From assembly GCA_024690445.1 (NCBI GenBank), contig JAILPD010000099.1:1-6446 (forward strand): a stretch of DNA of 6,446 nt, given 5' to 3'. The stretch comes from Acholeplasmatales bacterium (GTDB lineage: Bacteria > Bacillota_I > Bacilli_A > Acholeplasmatales > Anaeroplasmataceae). This document shows positions 1-6,446 of this stretch, one piece after another. The translations under genes and the position numbers were made by a program. The notes under the pieces are model-generated. The model had not been told where the DNA came from, did not search any database, and saw only the letters and a list, made by a program, of their open reading frames with translations. The first letter of the stretch is position 1. Every line of letters begins with the position of its first letter.

Positions 1-1
1 A

Positions 2-676
2 GCAAAATATGCTAAGTGGGGAAAGGAAATTTTCCAAGCTGCAAAGGCTGGTGTTCCTGATCCAGAAATGAATCAGGGTTTAAAGAATACAATCGCACGT
101 GCAAAGAAGGATCAATGTCCTGCAGACGTTATTAAGCGTGCTATTGAAAAGGCACAAGGTGTTAAGTCTGGTGCTACAAAGGAAAAGGTATATGAAGGAT
201 ATGGTCCTGGACAGGTAGCTGTTATCGTTGAATGTTTAACAGATAATGATAATCGTACATTTACTGAGGTTCGTACAGCTTTCAATAAGACTGGTGGTAC
301 AATTGGTACTGCAGTAAGCTATATGTTCTCACGTAAGGCAGTATTCTCATTTGAGGGTTTATCTGAAGATGAAGCTATGGAAGCTTTAATGGCTGGCGAT
401 GCTGATTTTGAAGATTTATCAACTGATGAGGATGGTTTCGTAAACATTACTGCAGATCCAGCTCAATTTGATGCTATTAAGTCAGCACTTGAAGCAGCAA
501 AGGAAGATATCGAATTCGATACTTGTGAAACTACATTAGTTCCATCAACTAAGGTTGACTTAGACGCTGATCATGAAGAGAAGTTCAGAAGAATGTTAGC
601 ATTATTAAGAGAATATGATGATGTATCTGAAATTTATCATAATGCTAATATTGTAGAAGACGAAGACGAAGAATAA
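2..676 (+). CDS. YebC/TACO1-family protein (YeeN-like subgroup), 5' end missing
   Basis: The reading frame is open from base 2, before the first ATG at 68, so the gene began upstream of the window. About 224 residues are visible, and comparison with E. coli YeeN (about 238 residues, from memory) suggests roughly 15-20 N-terminal residues are lost. The frame starts AKYAKWGKEIFQAAKAG, then has DPEMNQGLKNTIARAK, the YEGYGPGQVAVIVE core strand, NDNRTFTEVRTAFNKTGG and the C-terminal SEIYHNANI, all in the family's order. The protein ends in an acidic tail (VEDEDEE). Family members are soluble cytoplasmic proteins long annotated as transcriptional regulators. Recent work assigns some, including Bacillus YebC2, to translation at proline-rich stalls, so the YeeN-like form here could be either. 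An SD-initiated start at ATG 68 is unlikely because it would cut off conserved sequence. A hairpin at 688-730 separates it from pyrR. Confidence 0.93.
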   Translation, partial: AKYAKWGKEIFQAAKAGVPDPEMNQGLKNTIARAKKDQCPADVIKRAIEKAQGVKSGATKEKVYEGYGPGQVAVIVECLTDNDNRTFTEVRTAFNKTGGTIGTAVSYMFSRKAVFSFEGLSEDEAMEALMAGDADFEDLSTDEDGFVNITADPAQFDAIKSALEAAKEDIEFDTCETTLVPSTKVDLDADHEEKFRRMLALLREYDDVSEIYHNANIVEDEDEE

Positions 677-687
677 TAATTAATATT

Positions 688-730
688 TAAAGATTAAGGG
701 GAAGCATTGTTGCTTCCCTAAAAGTCTTTA
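688..730 (+). other. Two-tier hairpin between the yebC-like gene and pyrR
   Basis: GGGAAGCA (699-706) pairs perfectly with TGCTTCCC (711-718) around the 4-base loop TTGT. TAAAGA (688-693) can also pair with TCTTTA (725-730), giving an outer arm. No run of U follows the inner stem (the next bases are TAAAAGTC), so it is not a standard intrinsic terminator. It may be a weak terminator, a 3'-end stabiliser or processing site for the upstream mRNA, or a leader structure of pyrR. I see no PyrR-binding loop (the Bacillus-type CAGAGAGG element) in it. Confidence 0.5.
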
Positions 731-746
731 TAAAAATGGACGCAAA

Positions 747-1244
747 ATGAAAGTAATTATTGAAAAAGAACAATTTTTGAGAACCTTAAAAAGAGTTACT
801 CATGAGATAATTGAAAACAACGAAAATTTAAATCAAGTTATATTAGTTGGTATAGAAAAGAAGGGTACACCAATAGCTAGGGCTATAAAGGAATTTATTA
901 AAACCTTTGAAGGTGTCGATGTACCATTAGAGATAATAAATATTTCTTCACATAGAGATGATAACAAGAAGGATATTGAAGCTAAGGTCGTATTTGAAAA
1001 AGACATTAATGGCAAGGTATTAATTCTTGTTGATGATGTCTTATATACAGGAAGAACAGTAAGAGCCGCTATGGATGCTATTATGGATTTAGGTAGACCA
1101 TCAAAGATTGAGCTTGCTGTGTTCGTGGATAGAGGACATAGAGAACTACCTATTAGAGCTGATTTTGTTGGAAAAAGCATACCAACAAGCCGCGATGAAA
1201 TGATAGTATGTGATTTTGAAAGTAAAGAAGTTAGATTAAAGTAA
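747..1244 (+). CDS. pyrR: PyrR: pyrimidine regulatory protein / uracil phosphoribosyltransferase
   Basis: PyrR proteins bind UMP/UTP and, in Bacillus, bind pyr mRNA leaders to cause transcription attenuation; many also convert uracil and PRPP to UMP. The 165-residue product carries the PRPP-binding loop VLILVDDVLYTGRT (91-104), followed by VRAAMDAIMDLGRPSKIELAVFVDRGHRELPIRADFVGK, which is nearly diagnostic for PyrR rather than another phosphoribosyltransferase. The N-terminal half has LVGIEKKG (33-40) and SSHRDD (67-72). B. subtilis PyrR has TLYRDD there and is about 181 residues, so the flexible loop and C-terminus are shorter here. The start has only a weak SD (GGA at 738-740), and ATG 747 overlaps the stop of a 4-codon frame starting at 736 (ATGA overlap). 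Nine of 20 Ile codons are ATA, unlike the genes downstream. No pyr biosynthesis gene is adjacent, so its RNA targets would lie elsewhere. Confidence 0.93.
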   Translation: MKVIIEKEQFLRTLKRVTHEIIENNENLNQVILVGIEKKGTPIARAIKEFIKTFEGVDVPLEIINISSHRDDNKKDIEAKVVFEKDINGKVLILVDDVLYTGRTVRAAMDAIMDLGRPSKIELAVFVDRGHRELPIRADFVGKSIPTSRDEMIVCDFESKEVRLK

Positions 1245-1245
1245 C

Positions 1246-1259
1246 CGTAAACGCTTTCA
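1246..1259 (+). promoter_or_regulatory. Candidate cre site (CcpA operator)
   Basis: CGTAAACGCTTTCA matches the cre consensus TGNAANCGNTNNCA at every fixed base except the first T. Read on the minus strand it is TGAAAGCGTTTACG, with the central CG and both half-sites intact. It begins two bases after the pyrR stop and lies about 120 bases before the fhs start. Its centre is about 50 bases upstream of the start predicted from the -10 at 1293-1298. By analogy with Bacillus ackA, that upstream position fits CcpA activation; if transcription reads through from pyrR, it could instead act as a roadblock. Another LacI-family regulator could recognise the same type of palindrome. Confidence 0.65.
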
Positions 1260-1269
1260 ATAAAATAAC

Positions 1270-1298
1270 ATTTTATTAAAAAGGTTAATTGTGATAAT
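1270..1298 (+). promoter_or_regulatory. Candidate promoter of the fhs operon (extended -10)
   Basis: TGTGATAAT at 1290-1298 is an extended -10 (TGN then GATAAT, 5 of 6 matches to TATAAT). The expected -35 zone at about 1270-1276 is only T-rich (TTTTAT), so the call rests on the extended -10. Just upstream, AATAAAAT (1259-1266) and ATTTTATT (1270-1277) form a perfect A/T palindrome around AAC. It could act as an UP-like element or merely be A/T-rich spacer. Transcription would start near 1305 and leave a leader of about 60 bases. Confidence 0.35.
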
Positions 1299-1350
1299 AT
1301 TGTTTTGTATATCGCATGAAAACAATTGACTTTGTACAAAATACACAGAC

Positions 1351-1357
1351 AAGGGGA
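1351..1357 (+). promoter_or_regulatory. Ribosome binding site that fixes the fhs start
   Basis: AAGGGGA lies 9 bases before ATG 1367, a normal SD spacing. The in-frame upstream ATG at 1316 has no SD and would add 17 residues ([17 protein letters not shown]) that do not resemble formate-THF ligase, whose proteins usually begin near the DLEIAQ motif. Together these decide for 1367. Confidence 0.8.
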
Positions 1358-1366
1358 ATTAGTGAT

Positions 1367-3022
<1,656 letters not shown>

Positions 3023-3044
3023 TAATTAAGGAGAGATTTGTTGT

Positions 3045-4769
3045 ATGGAATACGTAACAGGAAAAAGACAAGTAGTTATGAACTTTTCAGAAAAGTTCTG
3101 TAAGACTGAAGTTGAAGTTTTAAATTCAGAATGCTTTAAGGAAGTTTGGACAAGATATATTGATAATCTTTATAAGACTGAGAATCAAGCATTCTTACCA
3201 GTTTTAAATATTTTCCCTAGAGCTGGTGTAGTAGAATATACTACTAACTTATTTAAGCTATTATTTGCCTTTGATATTGAAGAAATAAAGGAAATGGACA
3301 AGTTATATTCTAAGGCATTAGCTAAGAAGGATGTATTATATGATTTAGTTCAACATTTCTATGATTATTGGAGACGTTTAGAGCGTTATGCAGTAGTTTT
3401 AACTAGAAGTGTTAAGGATGGCGTTGAATCTACATCATTCATTAATGCTCAATCTGAATTCAATAATACAATTCTATCTACATATAGAGGAGTATCTGAA
3501 AAGTTATTCGGTGCTAAGTTCCCAGTATATCGTCAATTACCTGCTGGTGTTAACGCTGCATTATTATTATCAAAGAATGAATGGATGGAAAAGGATTCTG
3601 AATATGCATTCTTAAGAAAGTGCGACGCTATTGAGCAAATCGTTATTCGTCCACCATTTATTTCATATTCTGCAAAGAATAAGAGAACTGGTACATATCC
3701 AGAAGCTAAGAAGAACCCAATGGATAGAATTAGAGATAATTTCGTAGCTAACGATTATTATTGTTACGCTGCTAAGGTTGGTTCTTCTTTAGCATATATC
3801 TATTTCCATAGAGATTATATGGCTCATGGTATTACAATTGGTAATCTATTTGAGTTCGTACCTCTTGCAGCATGCAAGAATAAGAAGCCTGATTTATTAT
3901 ATGTATTCGGTGGTGAATATGATGGTGAATCTGAATTCTTCTATGATAAGAAAAATGACATTTATGTTGGTTTAGCTCCACATGATGATTCTATTGATTA
4001 CTTTGGTTATATGAAGAAGATGTTATTAACTTTATATAATACAAAGATGATTGACAACGGTTATTTACCTATCCATGGTGCATGTGTTCATATCACATTA
4101 AAAGATGGTAGAAAGAAGAATGTTGTAATCATGGGTGACTCTGGTGCTGGTAAGAGTGAGTCTTTAGAGGCTTTATCTGAAATGGCTGGAGATGATATTT
4201 CTTCACAATTAACAATCTTCGATGATATGGGTACTTTCAAGGTTGAAGATGGTAAGGTTGTAGCTTATGGTACTGAAATTGGTGCTTTCGTTAGAACTGA
4301 TGATATGACTGCTGGCTATGCATATCGTGAAATGGATAGAGCAATCTTCATGAACCCTGATAAGCAAAACTCTCGTTTAGTTATTCCAGTAGCTACATAT
4401 CCTCAAATCATGAAGGGTTATAATGTTGATATGTATTTATATGCTAACAACTATGATCCTGAATGTGCTGACGCTGTAGAATTCTATAGTAACGCTGAAG
4501 AGGCTAAGCCTATCTTCATTCGTGGTGCAAGACGTGCTAAAGGTACAACTCAAGAAACTGGTATGACAGAATCATTCTTTGCTAATCCATTTGGACCTGT
4601 TCAAAGAGAAGAGCAAACTAGAAAGATTATTGATAATGTATTTAATGCATTAATTGCTAATGGTACTAAGGTTGGTGTGCTTCATACAAGACTTGCTGTT
4701 CCTGGTATGGAACATGATGGTCCTATGTTAGCTGCTAAGAGATTATTCGAATTATTAGAAGAGAAGTAA
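3045..4769 (+). CDS. Divergent PEP-carboxykinase-like protein with HprK-style P-loop
   Basis: This 574-residue soluble protein belongs to the PEPCK/HprK P-loop superfamily by its C-terminal half. [12 protein letters not shown] (362-373) is the P-loop; its spelling is close to HPr kinase (GDSGIGKSE), where classical PEPCK has GLSGTGKTT. The surrounding order follows ATP-PEPCK: GYMKK (321-325) resembles GEMKK with its metal-binding Lys, IHG with H344 lies 19 residues after K325, as between E. coli K213 and H232 (numbers from memory), IFDDMG gives D393/D394 for the metal, QNSRLVIPV gives R444 like the NTR-YP arginine, and [11 protein letters not shown] (499-509) resembles [17 protein letters not shown] (119-126) may correspond to the substrate motif GRSPKD. 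Residues 1-110 and 130-320 are not recognised. The SD AAGGAGA (3028-3034) sits 10 bases before the ATG. Only one ATA codon was found, suggesting high expression. True PEPCK activity is plausible but unproven; a kinase of another substrate is the alternative. Confidence 0.8.
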   Translation: MEYVTGKRQVVMNFSEKFCKTEVEVLNSECFKEVWTRYIDNLYKTENQAFLPVLNIFPRAGVVEYTTNLFKLLFAFDIEEIKEMDKLYSKALAKKDVLYDLVQHFYDYWRRLERYAVVLTRSVKDGVESTSFINAQSEFNNTILSTYRGVSEKLFGAKFPVYRQLPAGVNAALLLSKNEWMEKDSEYAFLRKCDAIEQIVIRPPFISYSAKNKRTGTYPEAKKNPMDRIRDNFVANDYYCYAAKVGSSLAYIYFHRDYMAHGITIGNLFEFVPLAACKNKKPDLLYVFGGEYDGESEFFYDKKNDIYVGLAPHDDSIDYFGYMKKMLLTLYNTKMIDNGYLPIHGACVHITLKDGRKKNVVIMGDSGAGKSESLEALSEMAGDDISSQLTIFDDMGTFKVEDGKVVAYGTEIGAFVRTDDMTAGYAYREMDRAIFMNPDKQNSRLVIPVATYPQIMKGYNVDMYLYANNYDPECADAVEFYSNAEEAKPIFIRGARRAKGTTQETGMTESFFANPFGPVQREEQTRKIIDNVFNALIANGTKVGVLHTRLAVPGMEHDGPMLAAKRLFELLEEK

Positions 4770-4773
4770 GATT

Positions 4774-5247
4774 ATGGCTATAAGAGTAGGAGTAATAATG
4801 GGATCTAATTCTGACTTTGAAGTCATGAAGGATGCCTGTGACGTTTTAGAACAATTTGGTGTTGAATATGAAAAAAGAGTTGTATCTGCTCATAGAACAC
4901 CTGATTTAATGTATGAATATGCTCATTCTGCAAAAGAAAGAGGAATTAAGGTTATTATTGCTGGTGCTGGTGGTGCTGCTCACTTACCTGGTATGGTAGC
5001 TGCAATGACTAGCTTACCTGTAATTGGTGTACCAGTAAAAAGTCGTGCTTTAAATGGTTTAGATTCATTATTATCAATTGTACAAATGCCTGGTGGAGTA
5101 CCAGTATTGACAGTTGCTATTAATGGTGCTAAGAATGCTGCTTTATCTGCTATTGCAATTCTAGCAACAAATGATGAAGAGCTTTCTAAGAAGTATGAAT
5201 CATTTAGACAAAATCAAACTGATACAGTTTTAAAAATTGAATTATAA
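4774..5247 (+). CDS. purE: PurE: N5-carboxyaminoimidazole ribonucleotide mutase (class I)
   Basis: Class I PurE moves the carboxyl group of N5-CAIR to C4 of the imidazole, giving CAIR in purine biosynthesis, normally after PurK. The 157-residue length is typical. Motifs in order: MGSNSD (9-14, phosphate binding), VVSAHRTP (36-43, with catalytic His40, equivalent to E. coli His45), [14 protein letters not shown] (61-74), LPVIGVPV (81-88), [12 protein letters not shown] (100-111) and ILATNDEEL (129-137). SIVQMP is class I wording, not the class II (AIR carboxylase) pattern. ATG is 4 bases after the stop of the PEPCK-like gene with only a weak purine-rich SD (about 4758-4766), so translation is probably coupled. 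A strong terminator follows 8 bases after the stop. No purK or other pur gene is in view. The last 11 codons recur as a relic at 5457-5489. Confidence 0.97.
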   Translation: MAIRVGVIMGSNSDFEVMKDACDVLEQFGVEYEKRVVSAHRTPDLMYEYAHSAKERGIKVIIAGAGGAAHLPGMVAAMTSLPVIGVPVKSRALNGLDSLLSIVQMPGGVPVLTVAINGAKNAALSAIAILATNDEELSKKYESFRQNQTDTVLKIEL

Positions 5248-5254
5248 TAAAGAT

Positions 5255-5286
5255 ACTGTCTAGTGGAAATACTAGGCAGTTTTTTT
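5255..5286 (+). terminator. Intrinsic terminator of the fhs-purE operon
   Basis: ACTGTCTAGT (5255-5264) pairs with ACTAGGCAGT (5271-5280) over 10 base pairs, one of them U-G, around the loop GGAAAT. The last stem base begins a run of seven T (5280-5286). It starts 8 bases after the purE stop, so it ends the operon. Confidence 0.92.
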
Positions 5287-5456
5287 GTGATTAGTTTTCA
5301 AAATCTTTGCTACTATTTTCAAAATCTTTGCTACTTTTTTAGAAATTTGTGCTACTAAATAGGTGAAAAAGTAGTAAAAATGTTGCAAGACCATTAAAAA
5401 TACCCAGACTTTATAAAAGAAGGAGACATTTTTGCCCGGTGTTAAGATAGAATAAA
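5287..5456. other. Non-coding segment lying between the two purE 3' ends
   Basis: This stretch separates the live purE terminator from the purE relic. It holds three tandem repeats (5295-5356), an inverted pair CTACTTTTT (5331-5339) / AAAAAGTAG (5366-5374), and a purine-rich GAAGGAG (5419-5425). GAAGGAG precedes a TTG-started 7-codon frame (LPGVKIE, 5432-5455) that I do not call a gene. The minus strand is open across it, but the predicted peptide is repeat-derived (KVAKILKIVAKILK). No transposase and no clear terminal inverted repeats are seen. It may be a small dispersed intergenic element or DNA carried in with the purE allele. Confidence 0.4.
5295..5356. repeat. Three tandem copies of a 20-base unit at 21-base period
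   Basis: TTTTCAAAATCTTTGCTACT occurs at 5295-5314 and again exactly at 5316-5335, each with one spacer base after it. A third copy at 5337-5356 matches at 16 of 20 positions and keeps GCTACT. The 21-base period is a multiple of 3, so on the minus strand it spells repeated VAKILK, but no gene is supported there. Such arrays may vary in copy number between strains. Confidence 0.85.
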
Positions 5457-5498
5457 AATCAAACTGATACTGTATTAAAAATCGAATTATATTTATAG
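5457..5498 (+). pseudogene. Relic of the 3' end of a second purE allele
   Basis: Codons 5457-5489 read [11 protein letters not shown], exactly the last 11 residues of PurE (purE 5212-5244). At DNA level 30 of 33 bases match. The three differences (ACA/ACT, GTT/GTA, ATT/ATC) are all third-position and synonymous, so this tail evolved as coding sequence and is not a fresh copy of the neighbouring one. Weaker similarity continues a few bases upstream (TAGA at 5448-5451). The frame then runs two codons past the old stop position to TAG 5496-5498, followed at once by its own terminator. Everything upstream of these codons is missing, so it cannot make a protein. Confidence 0.8.
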
Positions 5499-5535
5499 AA
5501 ATGAGGTTGTCAGCAATTTTTGACACCTCATTTTT
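5499..5535 (+). terminator. Second intrinsic terminator, behind the purE relic
   Basis: AAATGAGG (5499-5506) pairs with CCTCATTT (5526-5533), and after one bulged T, TGTCA (5508-5512) pairs with TGACA (5521-5525) around an 8-base loop. Five T (5531-5535) overlap and follow the stem end. It begins right after the relic's TAG and was probably the terminator of the purE allele it belongs to. It now backs up the terminator at 5255-5286 and shields the downstream gene. Confidence 0.75.
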
Positions 5536-5570
5536 AATTGTTCTTTTATTTTTATATAATAAAAAAGTTC

Positions 5571-5599
5571 TTTCATTTATTTTCAAAATGATATATAAT
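5571..5599 (+). promoter_or_regulatory. Possible promoter for the DUF2520 gene
   Basis: A perfect TATAAT at 5594-5599 lies 17 bases after TTTCAT (5571-5576), which is a poor -35. The sequence is very A/T-rich, so chance -10 boxes are common (another TATAAT at 5555-5560 has no good -35). Transcription from here would give a leader of about 120 bases. In the rest of 5600-5714 I see no riboswitch, terminator or gene, only a direct repeat ATATTAGT at 5693-5700 and 5709-5716, the second copy overlapping the SD. Confidence 0.3.
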
Positions 5600-5728
5600 C
5601 AATTCGTAAATATTAGAAAGTATTTATTTTTAGGGTAAAACTTTACTAATGACTAAAATTTTATAGATAAATCTAATTATAGAAGCTAAATGATATTAGT
5701 AATAAATTATATTAGTGAGGTAAAAATT

Positions 5729-6446
5729 ATGAAAATTGGATTTATTGGTGCGGGACATGTTGGATTTTCATTATCTAAATGGATAAATCTAAAACACAAT
5801 TGTGTAAAGGGGATTTATTCAAAGAATATTGATGATTCAATAGAATGTGCAAACTTTAGTATTAGTGAGTATTACAAAGACCTAAAAGAATTGGTTTTAA
5901 ATTGTGATACTCTTTTTTTAACGGTTAATGATGATTCTATTAAGGATATAGTAGATGAATTAATATCATTAAATGTTAAAAACAAAATACTAATTCATAC
6001 ATCTGGATCCCTATCATCAAGTGTATTTAAGGAATTAAATAATGATAATGATTGTTACTCGATTCATCCTATCTATGCGTTTAATAATAAATATGAAAGC
6101 TATAAGGGATTAGATGATATCTATTTTACATTAGAGGGAAGTAGTAATCATTTAGATGAGATAAAGGATATATTTAATAATAAGATTGTAGTCATTGATA
6201 AGGATAAAAAGAAAAAATATCATCTTGCTTGTTCAATGATATCTAATATGGTTTGCGGTATTGTAGATATCGCAGAGGATATGTATAAGGATATTGGTAT
6301 AGACGATAGTAATATTTATATACCTTTATTTATGAATAATATCAATAATATTTTAAATGCGGGACCTTTAAATTCTTTGACAGGTCCAATAATTAGAAAT
6401 GATATTGAAACGGTTAAGGGACATATTGATAATTTAAAAAATAATG
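5729..6446 (+). CDS. Rossmann/DUF2520 NAD(P)-binding oxidoreductase, 3' end missing; possible PanG-type ketopantoate reductase
   Basis: The frame is open from ATG 5729 to the window end (239 residues and one base); the SD GTGAGG (5715-5720) lies 8 bases upstream. Residues 1-12 (MKIGFIGAGHVG) form the Rossmann first strand and GxGxxG loop. The DUF2520 signature follows in order: TVNDDSI, HTSGSLSS (90-97), SIHPIYAF (111-118), FTLEG (133-137), KYHLACSMISNMV (163-175) and GPLNSLTGPIIRND (212-225) with TVKGHIDNL. Family members run to about 270-300 residues, so only the last helix or so is missing. PanG, an alternative ketopantoate reductase of pantothenate synthesis in some Firmicutes, belongs to this architecture; panB or panC downstream would support it, but the window ends first. 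ATA is common here, unlike the operon before it, which suggests lower expression. It is separated from purE by two terminators. Confidence 0.88.
   Translation, partial: MKIGFIGAGHVGFSLSKWINLKHNCVKGIYSKNIDDSIECANFSISEYYKDLKELVLNCDTLFLTVNDDSIKDIVDELISLNVKNKILIHTSGSLSSSVFKELNNDNDCYSIHPIYAFNNKYESYKGLDDIYFTLEGSSNHLDEIKDIFNNKIVVIDKDKKKKYHLACSMISNMVCGIVDIAEDMYKDIGIDDSNIYIPLFMNNINNILNAGPLNSLTGPIIRNDIETVKGHIDNLKNN

Noticed and set aside
688..730. Ordinary intrinsic terminator for the yebC-like gene
   Set aside because: The stem is good but no U-tract follows on either strand, so I list it only as a hairpin.
833..1339. 168-codon open frame on the minus strand across pyrR
   Set aside because: It lies antisense to a clear pyrR, its peptide resembles no family, and it has no supporting ribosome site; it is a shadow frame.
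1316..1366. Longer N-terminus for Fhs from ATG 1316
   Set aside because: No SD before 1316 and the extra 17 residues do not fit the family, whereas ATG 1367 has AAGGGGA at correct spacing.
1245..1366. ZTP (pfl) or folate riboswitch before fhs
   Set aside because: ZTP riboswitches precede fhs in some clostridia, but the G/C-rich conserved cores are absent and the gap is A/T-rich with no terminator stem.
3409..3615. 68-codon plus-strand frame inside the PEPCK-like gene
   Set aside because: Out-of-frame shadow of the longer gene, without an SD or recognisable domain.
5457..5489. Target-site duplication from a transposon insertion
   Set aside because: The repeat is over 30 bases with synonymous divergence and no transposase or terminal inverted repeats; recombination between alleles fits better.
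5272..5586. 104-codon minus-strand frame over the purE downstream region
   Set aside because: It spans two terminators, the tandem repeats and the purE relic; the KVAKILK repeats come from the 21-base array. No family was recognised and its start region is A/T-rich DNA without a convincing SD.

Overview
The window looks like chromosomal core DNA from a low-GC Firmicute (Bacillota). G+C is roughly one third by eye, Shine-Dalgarno (SD) sites are of the AAGGAG type, TTA and AAG/AAA codons dominate, and the proteins are Firmicute types (a YeeN-like YebC, PyrR, a clostridial-style formate-THF ligase). Gene content and style fit Erysipelotrichia or Clostridia gut anaerobes, but I cannot fix the family from sequence alone. 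No tRNA, rRNA, CRISPR array, transposase or phage gene was seen.

Layout, all genes on the + strand: (1) 2-676, the 3' part of a YebC/TACO1-family gene; (2) a hairpin without a U-tract at 688-730; (3) pyrR at 747-1244; (4) a 122-base gap holding a near-perfect CcpA-type cre site (1246-1259) and a candidate promoter; (5) a tight run of fhs (1367-3022), a divergent phosphoenolpyruvate-carboxykinase-like gene (3045-4769) and purE (4774-5247), with gaps of 22 and 4 bases, closed by a strong intrinsic terminator at 5255-5286; (6) a 481-base gap with three 21-base tandem repeats, a relic of the 3' end of a second purE allele, and a second terminator; (7) from 5729 to the window end, the start of a Rossmann/DUF2520 gene, possibly a PanG-type ketopantoate reductase.

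The fhs - PEPCK-like - purE run reads as one transcription unit. Fhs makes 10-formyl-THF, the formyl donor of purine synthesis. PurE places the carboxyl group on aminoimidazole ribonucleotide. PyrR upstream senses pyrimidine nucleotides, so the neighbourhood is broadly about nucleotide and one-carbon supply. The middle gene is the least explained. It keeps the likely PEPCK metal, nucleotide and substrate residues (K325, H344, P-loop 364-373, D394, R444), but its P-loop is spelled like that of HPr kinase and its N-terminal half is unfamiliar. A cre box upstream of an operon holding a PEPCK-like enzyme would make sense as carbon-catabolite control.

The best leads are that PEPCK-like protein and its operon, the cre site, and the duplicated purE tail. 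The tail differs from the live gene at three codons, all synonymously, which points to recombination between diverged alleles rather than a fresh duplication.
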